DNA from: Arthrobacter sp. RIT-PI-e
GTDB taxonomy: Bacteria > Actinomycetota > Actinomycetes > Actinomycetales > Micrococcaceae
Direction of reading: 5' to 3'
DNA length: 64,000 nucleotides
NCBI RefSeq assembly: GCF_001187915.1
Contig: NZ_LGIU01000081.1
Location: forward strand, 1-64,000
Each line of letters opens with the position of its first letter. Position 1 is the stretch's first letter. The position numbers and the translations under genes are program-made. The notes beneath the pieces were generated by a model. That model did no database searches. It worked only from the letters and a program-made list of their open reading frames with translations, and was not told the origin of the DNA. Shown one piece after another: positions 53,608 through 62,007 of the stretch.

Positions 53608-54234
53608 CTAGGCGCTGCCCGCCAGGGTGACGATGCTCGCCGCCACCAGGACCACCGCTGCGACCAGCGGTGCCACGTTGGGGCGTCGTCGTACACGGCC
53701 GGGGGCATCGACGTCCACCGCGCCGCGCTCCACGAGCTCCTGCCAGCGGCTGCGCACCAGGTACGCCGCGGAGCCCGAATCGGTGTTGCGGAGGTCTCCC
53801 GGCCGGACCGATCCGCCGACGCCGTAACTGGTGGACGGCAGGTCGGTAAGGTGCTCGGGTCTGCCGGCATGTGTTCCCCAGACACCGGGTGCCGGTGCGG
53901 CCCACGCGGTGTAGGAGCCTCCGGGCGTCACCAGCTTCAGCGCGTACCTGGTGTCGATGTCGATCAGCGACGCCCAGGGCACGTGGACGGTGGAGACCGG
54001 GTTGCGCAGGATCACCGACTCCGGGGTGAGCAGCACCGCCGGGTACCAGAAGAGCCACCAGCCCAGGTAGGCCACACCCACCAGCGGCCATCCGGTGAGG
54101 AGCCCGGACGGACCCTCGGACAGCACCACGGACATCAGCCCGCCGCCGGTGACCAGCACCGCGACGGCCGTGAACCAGATGCTGGTGCGTGGTTTGAACA
54201 CCGTGGGACCGGGCGCTCCCTGCGAACTCTCCAT
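53608..54234 (-). CDS. Membrane protein with PH-like domain, antisense in operon 1
   Basis: A 208-residue product. It has two adjacent helices (TAVAVLVTGGGLMSVVLS and WPLVGVAYLGWWLFWYPAVL), then a domain VILRNPVSTVHVPWASLIDI with DTRYALKLVTPGGSYTAWAA, which resembles bacterial PH-like domains, a polar linker and a last helix (VAPLVAAVVLVAASIVTLAG). Start ATG 54234. It is read against the flanking ABC genes and ends 9 bp from the dppC-like stop. It separates the permeases from their ATPase gene. Function unknown. Confidence 0.7.
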   Translation of the reverse strand: MESSQGAPGPTVFKPRTSIWFTAVAVLVTGGGLMSVVLSEGPSGLLTGWPLVGVAYLGWWLFWYPAVLLTPESVILRNPVSTVHVPWASLIDIDTRYALKLVTPGGSYTAWAAPAPGVWGTHAGRPEHLTDLPSTSYGVGGSVRPGDLRNTDSGSAAYLVRSRWQELVERGAVDVDAPGRVRRRPNVAPLVAAVVLVAASIVTLAGSA

Positions 54235-54323
54235 GGCTCCATGGTTCCAGCAGCACACCCCGATGCAGCAATCCAGGAGCGTCGCCGGCCCCGCGGCCGC
54301 TCCGTCCGTAAGGAGATCACCCC

Positions 54324-56147
54324 ATGAGTACCCAGGTCATCGGCAGTACCGGCAACGGTGGGTCGAACCGCTCCGCCTCCGGGCCCGTGCTCGAGGTCCG
54401 GAACCTCAACGTCGACTTCGGTGTGGACAAGCAGTGGGTGCCGGCGGCGATCGACCTCACCTACGAGGTGAACGCCGGGGAGGTGCTCGCGATCGTGGGG
54501 GAGTCCGGGTCCGGTAAGAGCGCCAGCTCCATGTCGCTCCTCGGCCTGCTGCCCTCCAACAGCCGGGTCACGGGGGAGGTGCTGCTCAACGGCACCTCGA
54601 TCCTCTCCGCGTCCCCGGCGAAGCTCCGGCAGATCCGCGGGAACGACGTCGCGGTGATCTTCCAGGAGCCCATGACCGCGCTCAACCCCGTGTACACCGT
54701 GGGTTTCCAGATCGTGGAGACCCTGCGCCTGCACAACGAGATCTCACCGGCGGAGGCCGAGCAGCGGGCCCTGCGGCTCCTGCAGATGGTCGAGCTGCCC
54801 GATCCGCAGAAGGCGTTCAGGTCCTACCCGCACCAGCTCTCCGGCGGTCAGCGCCAGCGCGCCATGATCGCGCAGTCGCTCTCCTGCGATCCCAAGCTCC
54901 TGATCGCGGACGAGCCGACCACCGCGCTGGACGTCACCGTCCAGGCCGAGATCCTCGACCTGATGCGGAACCTCCGGAACCAGCTCAACAGCGCGATCGT
55001 GCTCATCACGCACGACATGGGCGTGGTGGCGGACCTCGCGGACCGGATCGCCGTGATGCGCAAGGGCCGCATCGTGGAGACCGGCACGGCGGACCAGATC
55101 TTCAATAACCCCCAGCACGAGTACACGAAGGCGCTGCTCGCCGCCGTCCCGCACCTGGGGCAGGGGGACGGGGAGCACGACGTCGACATCACCGCAGCGC
55201 TGGCCGCCGCCACCCACACCGAGCTGGAGACGGTGGGCCACGACGAGCTCGAGCGTCGCGAGCAGCACCTGCTCGCCCAGGACCGGGAGGCGGAGGTCCC
55301 CACGCCGACCACCGATCCCGTCCTGGAGCTGGTGGACGTGGCGATCGAGTACCCGAAGCAGGGCCGCGTGCCCGCCTTCCGTGCGGTGGAGGGCGCCAAC
55401 CTCACCGTGCACCCCGGTCAGGTAATCGGTCTCGTGGGTGAGTCCGGTTCCGGCAAGACGACGATCGGCCGGGCCGCGGTGGGGCTCCTGCCGGTGGCGG
55501 CCGGTTCGCTGAAGGTGGTGGGCACGGACATCTCTGGGTTCAGGCCCACGTCCAAGGAACTCGGCAAGGTACGGCGCCACGTGGGCATGGTGTTCCAGGA
55601 CCCGTCGTCGTCGCTGAACCCCCGGCTGCCGATCGGCGAGAGCATCGGGGAGCCGATGTTCCTGGCCGGCGAGGCCAAGGGCGGTGAACTGCAGAAACGC
55701 ATCGAGGCCCTCCTGGACCAGGTGGAGCTTCCCCGCGCATACCGCAACCGGTATCCGCACGAGCTCTCCGGCGGCCAGAAGCAGCGCGTGGGCATCGCAC
55801 GTGCCCTGTCCCTCAGGCCGAAGCTGATGGTGGCGGACGAGCCGACGTCGGCCCTGGACGTGTCCGTCCAGGCGAAGGTGCTGGAGCTGTTCCAGAACCT
55901 GCAGAAGGAACTCGGCTTCGCATGCCTGTTCGTCACCCACGACCTCGCCGTGGTGGACGTCCTCGCCGACTACATCTGCGTGATGCAGCGGGGGAAGATC
56001 GTGGAACAGGGCACGCGCGACCAGATCCTGCGCCGCCCCCAGGACCCCTACACGCAGCGTCTGCTCGCGGCCGTGCCGCTCCCCGACCCGGAGAAGCAGC
56101 GGGAGCGCCGCGAGCTGCGGGCTGCGCTCCAGGCCTCCACCGACTGA
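54324..56147 (+). CDS. Peptide-type ABC transporter, fused double ATPase 1 (DppD-DppF)
   Basis: A 607-residue protein with two complete ATPase domains. Domain one: Walker A GESGSGKSASSMSLL, Q-loop VIFQEPMTALNPVYTVGFQI, LSGGQRQRAMIAQSL, LIADEPTTALDVTVQ. Domain two (from about residue 325): GESGSGKTTIGRAAVG, FQDPSSSLNPRLPIGE, LSGGQKQRVGIARAL, MVADEPTSALDVSVQ. Both end with the oligopeptide-type tail (EYTKALLAAVPHL and DPYTQRLLAAVPLP). Both sites look functional. ATG 54324 follows AAGGAG. It belongs to operon 1 although a minus-strand gene intervenes. Confidence 0.93.
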   Translation: MSTQVIGSTGNGGSNRSASGPVLEVRNLNVDFGVDKQWVPAAIDLTYEVNAGEVLAIVGESGSGKSASSMSLLGLLPSNSRVTGEVLLNGTSILSASPAKLRQIRGNDVAVIFQEPMTALNPVYTVGFQIVETLRLHNEISPAEAEQRALRLLQMVELPDPQKAFRSYPHQLSGGQRQRAMIAQSLSCDPKLLIADEPTTALDVTVQAEILDLMRNLRNQLNSAIVLITHDMGVVADLADRIAVMRKGRIVETGTADQIFNNPQHEYTKALLAAVPHLGQGDGEHDVDITAALAAATHTELETVGHDELERREQHLLAQDREAEVPTPTTDPVLELVDVAIEYPKQGRVPAFRAVEGANLTVHPGQVIGLVGESGSGKTTIGRAAVGLLPVAAGSLKVVGTDISGFRPTSKELGKVRRHVGMVFQDPSSSLNPRLPIGESIGEPMFLAGEAKGGELQKRIEALLDQVELPRAYRNRYPHELSGGQKQRVGIARALSLRPKLMVADEPTSALDVSVQAKVLELFQNLQKELGFACLFVTHDLAVVDVLADYICVMQRGKIVEQGTRDQILRRPQDPYTQRLLAAVPLPDPEKQRERRELRAALQASTD

Positions 56148-56403
56148 CCGGGCATCCACCGATGGAGGGTTCCCGGTGGGCCGTTACCAGATCGTGATCC
56201 GACCGTCGGGCGGGGGATGAGCCGCGTCGTCATGCGTTCGACCATCGAACCTGGGTGTCAGCTGACAACCGGGCCTCCCCGGATGTTCCGAGAAGCAACC
56301 AAACAGGCATATGATTTCCCGATGTGAGTTCGATCTCGCTGTCCGCGGGGCGACGACCACCGGCCATCCCAGGGCCGGACCCACCCAACAAAGAGGAGGC
56401 GGA

Positions 56404-58044
56404 ATGCGTTTCACGCGCACTTCCAAGATGCTGAGCGTGGCTGCTGTCGCAGCCCTGTCGCTCAGTGCATGCGGCGGCGGCAGCAACGAGGAGGCGGGTA
56501 CCGCGAGCGGCGACAACGACGCCGTGATCGTGGTGGACGGTTCCGAGCCCCAGAACCCGCTGATCCCCACCAGCACCAACGAGGTGGGTGGCGGGGCGAT
56601 CCTCGACCTGCTCTTCGTGGGCCTGGTCAGCTACGACGCCGACGGCGCCACGCAGAACGAGGTCGCCGAGTCCATCGAGACCGACGACGCCCAGAACTAC
56701 ACGATCACGCTCAAGGAGGGCCAGACCTTCACCAACGGTGACCCCGTCACCGCGAGCTCCTTCGTGGACGCGTGGAACTACGGTGCCGCGGCGAAGAACG
56801 CCCAGCTGGCCAGCTACTTCTTCGAGAGCATCGAGGGCTACGACGAGGTCAGCGCCGAGGGCGCCACCGTGGACACCATGAGCGGACTCACCGTCGTGGA
56901 CGACACCACCTTCACCGTCGCGCTCGCGCAGCCGGAGTCCGACTGGCCGCTGCGCCTGGGCTACAGTGCCTTCTTCCCGATGCCCGCCGCGGCACTGGAG
57001 GACCCGGCGACCTACGGCGAGAACCCCGTGGGCAACGGACCCTACAAGTTCGCCTCCGAGGGCGCCTGGCAGCACAACCAGCAGATCGAACTGGTCCCCA
57101 ACGAGGACTACGAGGGTCCGCAGGCCGCGCAGAACGCCGGCATCACCTTCAAGATCTACCAGAGCGACACGACGGCCTACCAGGACCTGATCTCGGACAA
57201 CCTCGACGTCCTCAAGATCATCCCCACCAGTGACGTCAAGAACTTCAAGAACGACCTCGGCGAGAACTCGATCGAGTCGCCGTACGCGGGCAACCAGACC
57301 ATCGCGATCCCGTACTACCTCCCGAACTGGGACGGCGAGGCCGGCAAGCTGCGCCGCCAGGCCCTCTCGATGGCCATCGACCGCGAGGAGATCACCACGG
57401 TGATCTTCAACAACGGCCGCACCCCGGCCAAGGACTTCACCGCTCCCGTCCTGGACGGCTACCAGTCGGACCTGCCGGGCAGCGAGAACCTCGAGTTCAA
57501 CCCGGACCGCGCCAAGGAGCTGTGGGAAGAGGCCGAGGCCATCGAGCCCTACGACGAGTCCGAGCCCCTGACCATCGGCTACAACGCCGACAAGGGCGAC
57601 CACAAGACGTGGGTCGAGGCCGTGGTCAACAGCGTCAAGAACAACCTCGGCATCGAGCTCTCCGGCAAGCCGTACGCCACCTTCAAGGAGGCTCGTACGG
57701 AAGCGACCGAGGGAACTCTCACCGGTGCCCTCCGTGCCGGCTGGCAGGCCGACTACCCGTCGCTGTACAACTTCCTCGGACCGATCTACGCCTCGGGCGC
57801 CGGGTCCAACGATGCCCGGTACGACAACCCCGAATTCGACCAGGAGCTGAGCGACGGACTCGCGGCGGCCTCGGTCGAGGAGGGCAACGAGGCCATGAAC
57901 AGGGCCCAGGAGAAGCTCCTCGAGGACCTCCCTGCCATCCCGCTGTGGTACCAGGTGGCCCAGGGTGGCTGGAGCAACAACGTCAACCCCGTCGAGTTCG
58001 GCTGGAACGGTGTTCCGCTCTACTACGCCATCACCGGCAAGTAA
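56404..58044 (+). CDS. Peptide/solute ABC transporter binding lipoprotein 2 (SBP_bac_5)
   Basis: A 546-residue OppA/DppA-type receptor. Lipobox LSAC (Cys23). The mature protein opens VIVVDGSEPQNPLIPTSTNE, then YTITLKEGQTFTNGDPVTAS, SFVDAWNYGAAAKNAQLASY, NPVGNGPYKFASEGAWQHNQ, FKIYQSDTTAYQDLISDNLD, RRQALSMAIDREEI and LPAIPLWYQVAQGGWSNNVN. This is the OppA-like order, distinct from lipoprotein 1, so the two transporters probably take different peptides. AGAGGAGG precedes ATG 56404. A rho-independent terminator follows. Confidence 0.93.
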   Translation: MRFTRTSKMLSVAAVAALSLSACGGGSNEEAGTASGDNDAVIVVDGSEPQNPLIPTSTNEVGGGAILDLLFVGLVSYDADGATQNEVAESIETDDAQNYTITLKEGQTFTNGDPVTASSFVDAWNYGAAAKNAQLASYFFESIEGYDEVSAEGATVDTMSGLTVVDDTTFTVALAQPESDWPLRLGYSAFFPMPAAALEDPATYGENPVGNGPYKFASEGAWQHNQQIELVPNEDYEGPQAAQNAGITFKIYQSDTTAYQDLISDNLDVLKIIPTSDVKNFKNDLGENSIESPYAGNQTIAIPYYLPNWDGEAGKLRRQALSMAIDREEITTVIFNNGRTPAKDFTAPVLDGYQSDLPGSENLEFNPDRAKELWEEAEAIEPYDESEPLTIGYNADKGDHKTWVEAVVNSVKNNLGIELSGKPYATFKEARTEATEGTLTGALRAGWQADYPSLYNFLGPIYASGAGSNDARYDNPEFDQELSDGLAAASVEEGNEAMNRAQEKLLEDLPAIPLWYQVAQGGWSNNVNPVEFGWNGVPLYYAITGK

Positions 58045-58057
58045 CCCGTAACGGTCG

Positions 58058-58094
58058 AGGGGCCCGCTGCGCATCATCGGGCGGGCCCCTTTTC
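58058..58094 (+). terminator. Rho-independent terminator within ABC operon 2
   Basis: AGGGGCCCGC (58058-58067) pairs with GCGGGCCCCT (58081-58090), followed by a T-run. It has the same position as the terminator of operon 1: between receptor and first permease. Confidence 0.85.
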
Positions 58095-58182
58095 CGTGCA
58101 CTTAGACAAAGGTTCATCCCCTCATGAACAACCCCTCCTCGCGTCCCGTCCGGACGCGCCGCGCGCCGGGAGGTGCGCACTG

Positions 58183-59109
58183 ATGGCCTGGTACATCGTC
58201 CGCCGCTTCCTGCAGCTGATCCCGGTCTTCCTGGGTGCCACCCTGCTGGTGTACTTCCTCGTCTTCAGCCTCCCCGGCGACGCGACCGCGGCCATCTGCG
58301 GTGAGCGCGGATGCACCCCGGCCGTCGTCGCGGGTCTGCGCGAGCAGTACAACCTGGACGAGCCGTTCTGGATCCAGTACCTGCTCTACCTGAAGGGCGT
58401 GCTGACCTTCGATCTCGGCACGAACTTCTCGGGCCGCCCGATCGCGACCATCATCGCGGAGGTCTTCCCCACCACCGCCAGGCTCGCCATCATGGCCCTG
58501 GTCATCGAAGCCGTCTTCGGCATCCTCTTCGGCCTCGTGGCGGGTCTCCGGAAGGGCAAGATCTTCGACTCCTCCGTCCTGATCCTGTCGCTGGTGGTCA
58601 TCGCCGTGCCCATCTTCGTGCTCGGCTTCCTCATGCAGTTCCTCATCGGGGTCAAGCTGCAGTGGACCAGTCCCACGGTGAGCGGCGACGCCACTTTCAC
58701 CGAGCTCCTGCTCCCTGCGGTGGTGCTGGGTCTGGTGTCCTTCGCCTACGTGCTGCGCCTGACCCGCACCAGCATCATCGAGAACGTCAATGCGGACTAC
58801 GTCCGGACCGCCACGGCCAAGGGCCTGAGCCGCAGGCGCGTGGTCAGCGTCCACGTGCTCCGCAACTCCCTGATCCCGGTGGTCACCTTCCTCGGGGCGG
58901 ACCTCGGCGCCCTCATGGGTGGCGCGATCGTCACCGAGGGCATCTTCAACGTCAACGGGGTCGGCAACACCCTGTACCGCGCCGTACTGAACGGGGACGG
59001 GCCGATGGTCGTCTCGATCGTCACCTTCCTGATCCTCATCTTCTGCCTCGCGAACCTGCTGGTGGACCTCCTGTACGCATGGCTGGACCCAAGGATTCGA
59101 TATGCCTGA
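58183..59109 (+). CDS. Peptide-type ABC permease 2B (OppB/DppB-like)
   Basis: A 308-residue permease of normal length, without the insert seen in permease 1B. MAWYIVRRFLQLIPVFLGAT, the outside loop GLREQYNLDEPFWIQYLLYL, TARLAIMALVIEAVFGILFG, RLTRTSIIENVNADYVRTAT (EAA loop), KGLSRRRVVSVHVLRNSLIP and GALMGGAIVTEGIFNVNGVG. ATG 58183 follows GGGAGG; the frame is open 29 codons further upstream. It overlaps the next gene by 8 bp. Confidence 0.93.
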   Translation: MAWYIVRRFLQLIPVFLGATLLVYFLVFSLPGDATAAICGERGCTPAVVAGLREQYNLDEPFWIQYLLYLKGVLTFDLGTNFSGRPIATIIAEVFPTTARLAIMALVIEAVFGILFGLVAGLRKGKIFDSSVLILSLVVIAVPIFVLGFLMQFLIGVKLQWTSPTVSGDATFTELLLPAVVLGLVSFAYVLRLTRTSIIENVNADYVRTATAKGLSRRRVVSVHVLRNSLIPVVTFLGADLGALMGGAIVTEGIFNVNGVGNTLYRAVLNGDGPMVVSIVTFLILIFCLANLLVDLLYAWLDPRIRYA

Positions 59110-60136
59110 ACCAACATCATCGTCCGCACCGAGCGGAGCCGGGGCACCGATCCCCACCGAGGCTCCCACCCCCGTGGCCCGGACCAAGACCTCAGCCCAC
59201 CCGATCGAGCACTTCGTCGCGGACCTGGACGAGACGCCCGTGCGGGCCACCGACAGCGCCGTGTCCGACGCCGCACCCCGCAGCCTCTGGGGGGAGGCCT
59301 GGCGGAGCCTGCGCAAGCAGCCGCTGTTCATCATCAGTGCCCTCCTGATCCTCGGGGTGATCTTCGTGGCGCTGTTCCCGGGGGTGTTCACCAGCGAGCC
59401 ACCGAACGACAACTGCCAGCTCGCCAACTCCGACGGCGGGCCCGCTCCCGGACACCCGCTCGGCTTCACCGTGCAGGGGTGCGACATCCTGGCACGCGTG
59501 GTCTGGGGCACGCAGTCCTCGCTGACGGTCGGGCTCTTCGCCACCCTCGGCGTCGTGGTGATCGGCGGATTCATCGGCGCCCTGGCCGGCTTCTTCGGTG
59601 GCTGGGTGGATGCGATCCTCGCCCGCGTGGGTGACATCTTCTTCGCCCTGCCGCTGATCCTCGGCGCGATCGTGGTGGTGCAGCTGCCCGCCTTCCAGCA
59701 GAACCGGAACGTGTGGACGCTCGTGGTCATCCTGGTCACCTTCGGCTGGCCGCAGATCGCGCGCATCACCCGAGCCGCGGTGATCGAGGTACGCAACGCG
59801 GACTTCGTGACGGCCGCCCGCTCGCTCGGGGTCTCACCCATGGGCTCCCTCGTGAAGCACGTGATCCCGAACGCCCTCGCACCCGTGATCGTCATCGCGA
59901 CCATCTCCCTGGGCACGTTCATCGTGGCGGAGTCCACGCTGTCCTTCCTGGGAATCGGGCTCCCGCCGGACGTCATGTCCTGGGGGAACGACATCTTCTC
60001 GGCGAAGCCGTCCCTGCGCAGCAACCCGATGGCCATCTTCTGGCCGGGGCTCGCGCTCTCGATCACCGTTCTGAGCTTCATCATGCTGGGCGACGCCCTG
60101 CGTGACGCTCTCGACCCGAAGGCACGCAAACGATGA
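59102..60136 (+). CDS. Peptide-type ABC permease 2C (OppC/DppC-like)
   Basis: A 344-residue permease. A polar N-terminal tail of about 65 residues, then SLRKQPLFIISALLILGVIF, the outside motif HPLGFTVQGCDILARVVWGT, TQSSLTVGLFATLGVVVIGG, EAA loop DFVTAARSLGVSPMGSLVKH followed by VIPNALAPVIVIATISLG, and STLSFLGIGLPPDVMSWGND. A Cys in the outside loop replaces the usual Asp-x-x-Gly-Arg. The stop overlaps the ATPase start. Confidence 0.92.
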   Translation: MPEPTSSSAPSGAGAPIPTEAPTPVARTKTSAHPIEHFVADLDETPVRATDSAVSDAAPRSLWGEAWRSLRKQPLFIISALLILGVIFVALFPGVFTSEPPNDNCQLANSDGGPAPGHPLGFTVQGCDILARVVWGTQSSLTVGLFATLGVVVIGGFIGALAGFFGGWVDAILARVGDIFFALPLILGAIVVVQLPAFQQNRNVWTLVVILVTFGWPQIARITRAAVIEVRNADFVTAARSLGVSPMGSLVKHVIPNALAPVIVIATISLGTFIVAESTLSFLGIGLPPDVMSWGNDIFSAKPSLRSNPMAIFWPGLALSITVLSFIMLGDALRDALDPKARKR

Positions 60137-61878
60137 GCTCCAGTACCGGCAAGGAGAGCGGCCGCCGGGCCGCGGGCAAGGACACCAGGGCGGAGCAGCC
60201 GCCCTCGGGAGTGCCGCAACCACTGCTCGAGCTCCGCGACCTCGCCATCACCTTCACGACGTCGAACGGGGACGTCCCGGCGGTGCGCAACGCGCACCTG
60301 ACCGTGATGCCCGGCGAGACCGTCGCGATCGTGGGGGAGTCGGGATCCGGCAAGTCGACGACGGCGCTGGCCGCCATCGGACTGCTGCCCGGCAACGGGC
60401 GGGTCTCGAACGGCAGCATCGTCTTCGACGGCGAGGACATCACCCACGCCTCGGAGAAGCGCATCGTGGAGCTCCGCGGCTCCTCGATCGGCATGGTGCC
60501 GCAGGATCCGATGTCCAACCTCAACCCGGTGTGGAAGATCGGGTTCCAGGTCAAGGAGACACTGAAGGCCAACGGGCTGCCCAGCGGACCGCAGGACGTG
60601 GCCAAGGTCCTCTCCGAGGCAGGCCTGCCCGACGCCGCAGCGCGTGCCAACCAGTACCCGCACGAGTTCTCGGGCGGTATGCGCCAGCGTGCGCTGATCG
60701 CCATCGGGCTCTCCTGCAGGCCGCGCCTGCTGATCGCCGACGAACCGACGTCGGCCCTGGACGTGACCGTGCAGCGGCAGATCCTCGACCACCTCGACAC
60801 CATGACGGAGGAGCTCGGTACCGCCGTGCTGCTCATCACGCACGATCTCGGCCTCGCGGCCGAACGCGCCCACAAGGTGGTCGTGATGTACAAGGGGCAG
60901 GTCGTGGAGGCCGGCCCGGCGCTCGAGCTGCTGACCAACCCCCGGCACCCGTACACCCAGAAGCTCGTCTCCTCCGCCCCGTCCATCGCATCGCGACGGA
61001 TCGAGTCGGCGAAGCAGGCCGGGGTGGAGTCGGAGGACCTCCTGGCGCCCGCCGTGTCGAAGGCGGCGTCCCTGGACAAGATCATCGAGGTGGAGGACCT
61101 CACCAAGGTCTTCAAGATCCGCGGCAGCTGGGGCAGGTCCACGGACTTCACGGCCGTGGACGACGTCTCGCTCTCCATCGCCCGCGGTACCACCACCGCC
61201 GTGGTCGGGGAGTCCGGGTCCGGGAAGTCCACCGTGGCCAAGATGGTGCTGGGACTGGAGAGCGCCACCTCCGGCAGCATCAAATTCGACGGTGTGGACA
61301 TCACCACGCTGAAGCGCAAGGAGCTGTTCGACTTCCGGCGCCGTGTGCAGCCGATCTTCCAGGACCCGTACGGTTCGCTGGACCCGATGTACAACATCTA
61401 CCGGACCATCGAGGAGCCCCTGCGGGTCCACAACGTGGGCAATGCGAAGAGCCGGGAGAAGAAGGTCCGGGAGCTGCTGGACCAGGTGGCCCTGCCGTCC
61501 TCCATGATGCAGCGGTTCCCCAACGAGCTCTCGGGCGGCCAGCGCCAGCGTGTGGCGATCGCGCGGGCGCTGGCGCTGGATCCCGAGGTGGTCATCTGTG
61601 ACGAGGCCGTCTCGGCGCTCGACGTCCTGGTGCAGGCCCAGATCCTGAACCTGCTCGCGGACCTGCAGTCGGAGCTCGGCCTCAGCTACCTCTTCATCAC
61701 GCACGACCTCGCGGTGGTCCGGCAGATCGCCGACCACGTGGTGGTCATGCAGAAGGGGAAGCTGGTGGAACAGGGCACCACCGACGCGGTATTCGACAGC
61801 CCGCAGACCGCGTACACCCAGGCACTGCTCGCGGCGATCCCCGGAGCAGGTCTCGTCCTGCCGCCCGAGGTCGCCTGA
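60133..61878 (+). CDS. Peptide-type ABC transporter, fused double ATPase 2
   Basis: A 581-residue protein with two ATPase domains. Domain one: GESGSGKSTTALAAIGLLPG, PQDPMSNLNPVWKIGFQ, FSGGMRQRALIAIGL, LIADEPTSALDVTVQ. Domain two (from about residue 315): GESGSGKSTVAKMVLGLE, FQDPYGSLDPMYNIYRTIEE, LSGGQRQRVAIARAL and VICDEAVSALDVLVQ, where the Walker B carries DEAVSAL, common in oligopeptide ATPases of actinobacteria. Ends with AYTQALLAAIPGAG. Last gene of operon 2. Confidence 0.93.
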   Translation: MSSSTGKESGRRAAGKDTRAEQPPSGVPQPLLELRDLAITFTTSNGDVPAVRNAHLTVMPGETVAIVGESGSGKSTTALAAIGLLPGNGRVSNGSIVFDGEDITHASEKRIVELRGSSIGMVPQDPMSNLNPVWKIGFQVKETLKANGLPSGPQDVAKVLSEAGLPDAAARANQYPHEFSGGMRQRALIAIGLSCRPRLLIADEPTSALDVTVQRQILDHLDTMTEELGTAVLLITHDLGLAAERAHKVVVMYKGQVVEAGPALELLTNPRHPYTQKLVSSAPSIASRRIESAKQAGVESEDLLAPAVSKAASLDKIIEVEDLTKVFKIRGSWGRSTDFTAVDDVSLSIARGTTTAVVGESGSGKSTVAKMVLGLESATSGSIKFDGVDITTLKRKELFDFRRRVQPIFQDPYGSLDPMYNIYRTIEEPLRVHNVGNAKSREKKVRELLDQVALPSSMMQRFPNELSGGQRQRVAIARALALDPEVVICDEAVSALDVLVQAQILNLLADLQSELGLSYLFITHDLAVVRQIADHVVVMQKGKLVEQGTTDAVFDSPQTAYTQALLAAIPGAGLVLPPEVA

Positions 61879-61910
61879 TACCCGCAGAACCTGTTCGGCC
61901 CCACGCACCC

Positions 61911-61938
61911 AGGCGGTCCTTCCCCGGAAGGGCCGCCT
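61911..61938 (+). terminator. Bidirectional hairpin between convergent genes
   Basis: AGGCGGTCCTTCC pairs with GGAAGGGCCGCCT (one G-T pair) around a two-base loop. It lies between operon 2 and the convergent dehydratase gene. No T-run. Confidence 0.6.
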
Positions 61939-62007
61939 GCGGTGTTCCGGGGAAGGAATGGTCCGGAACGCCGCAGACCGTCCGCGGGCACCGTGCGGCG
62001 GTGAGGA

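Noticed and set aside
61619-61630. Loss of Walker B function in the second ATPase domain of operon 2 (DEAVSAL in place of DEPTSAL)
   Set aside because: Asp and Glu are present; this variant is common in oligopeptide transporter ATPases.
58114-61908. A 1264-codon minus-strand frame opposite ABC operon 2
   Set aside because: Antisense shadow of three well-supported transporter genes.
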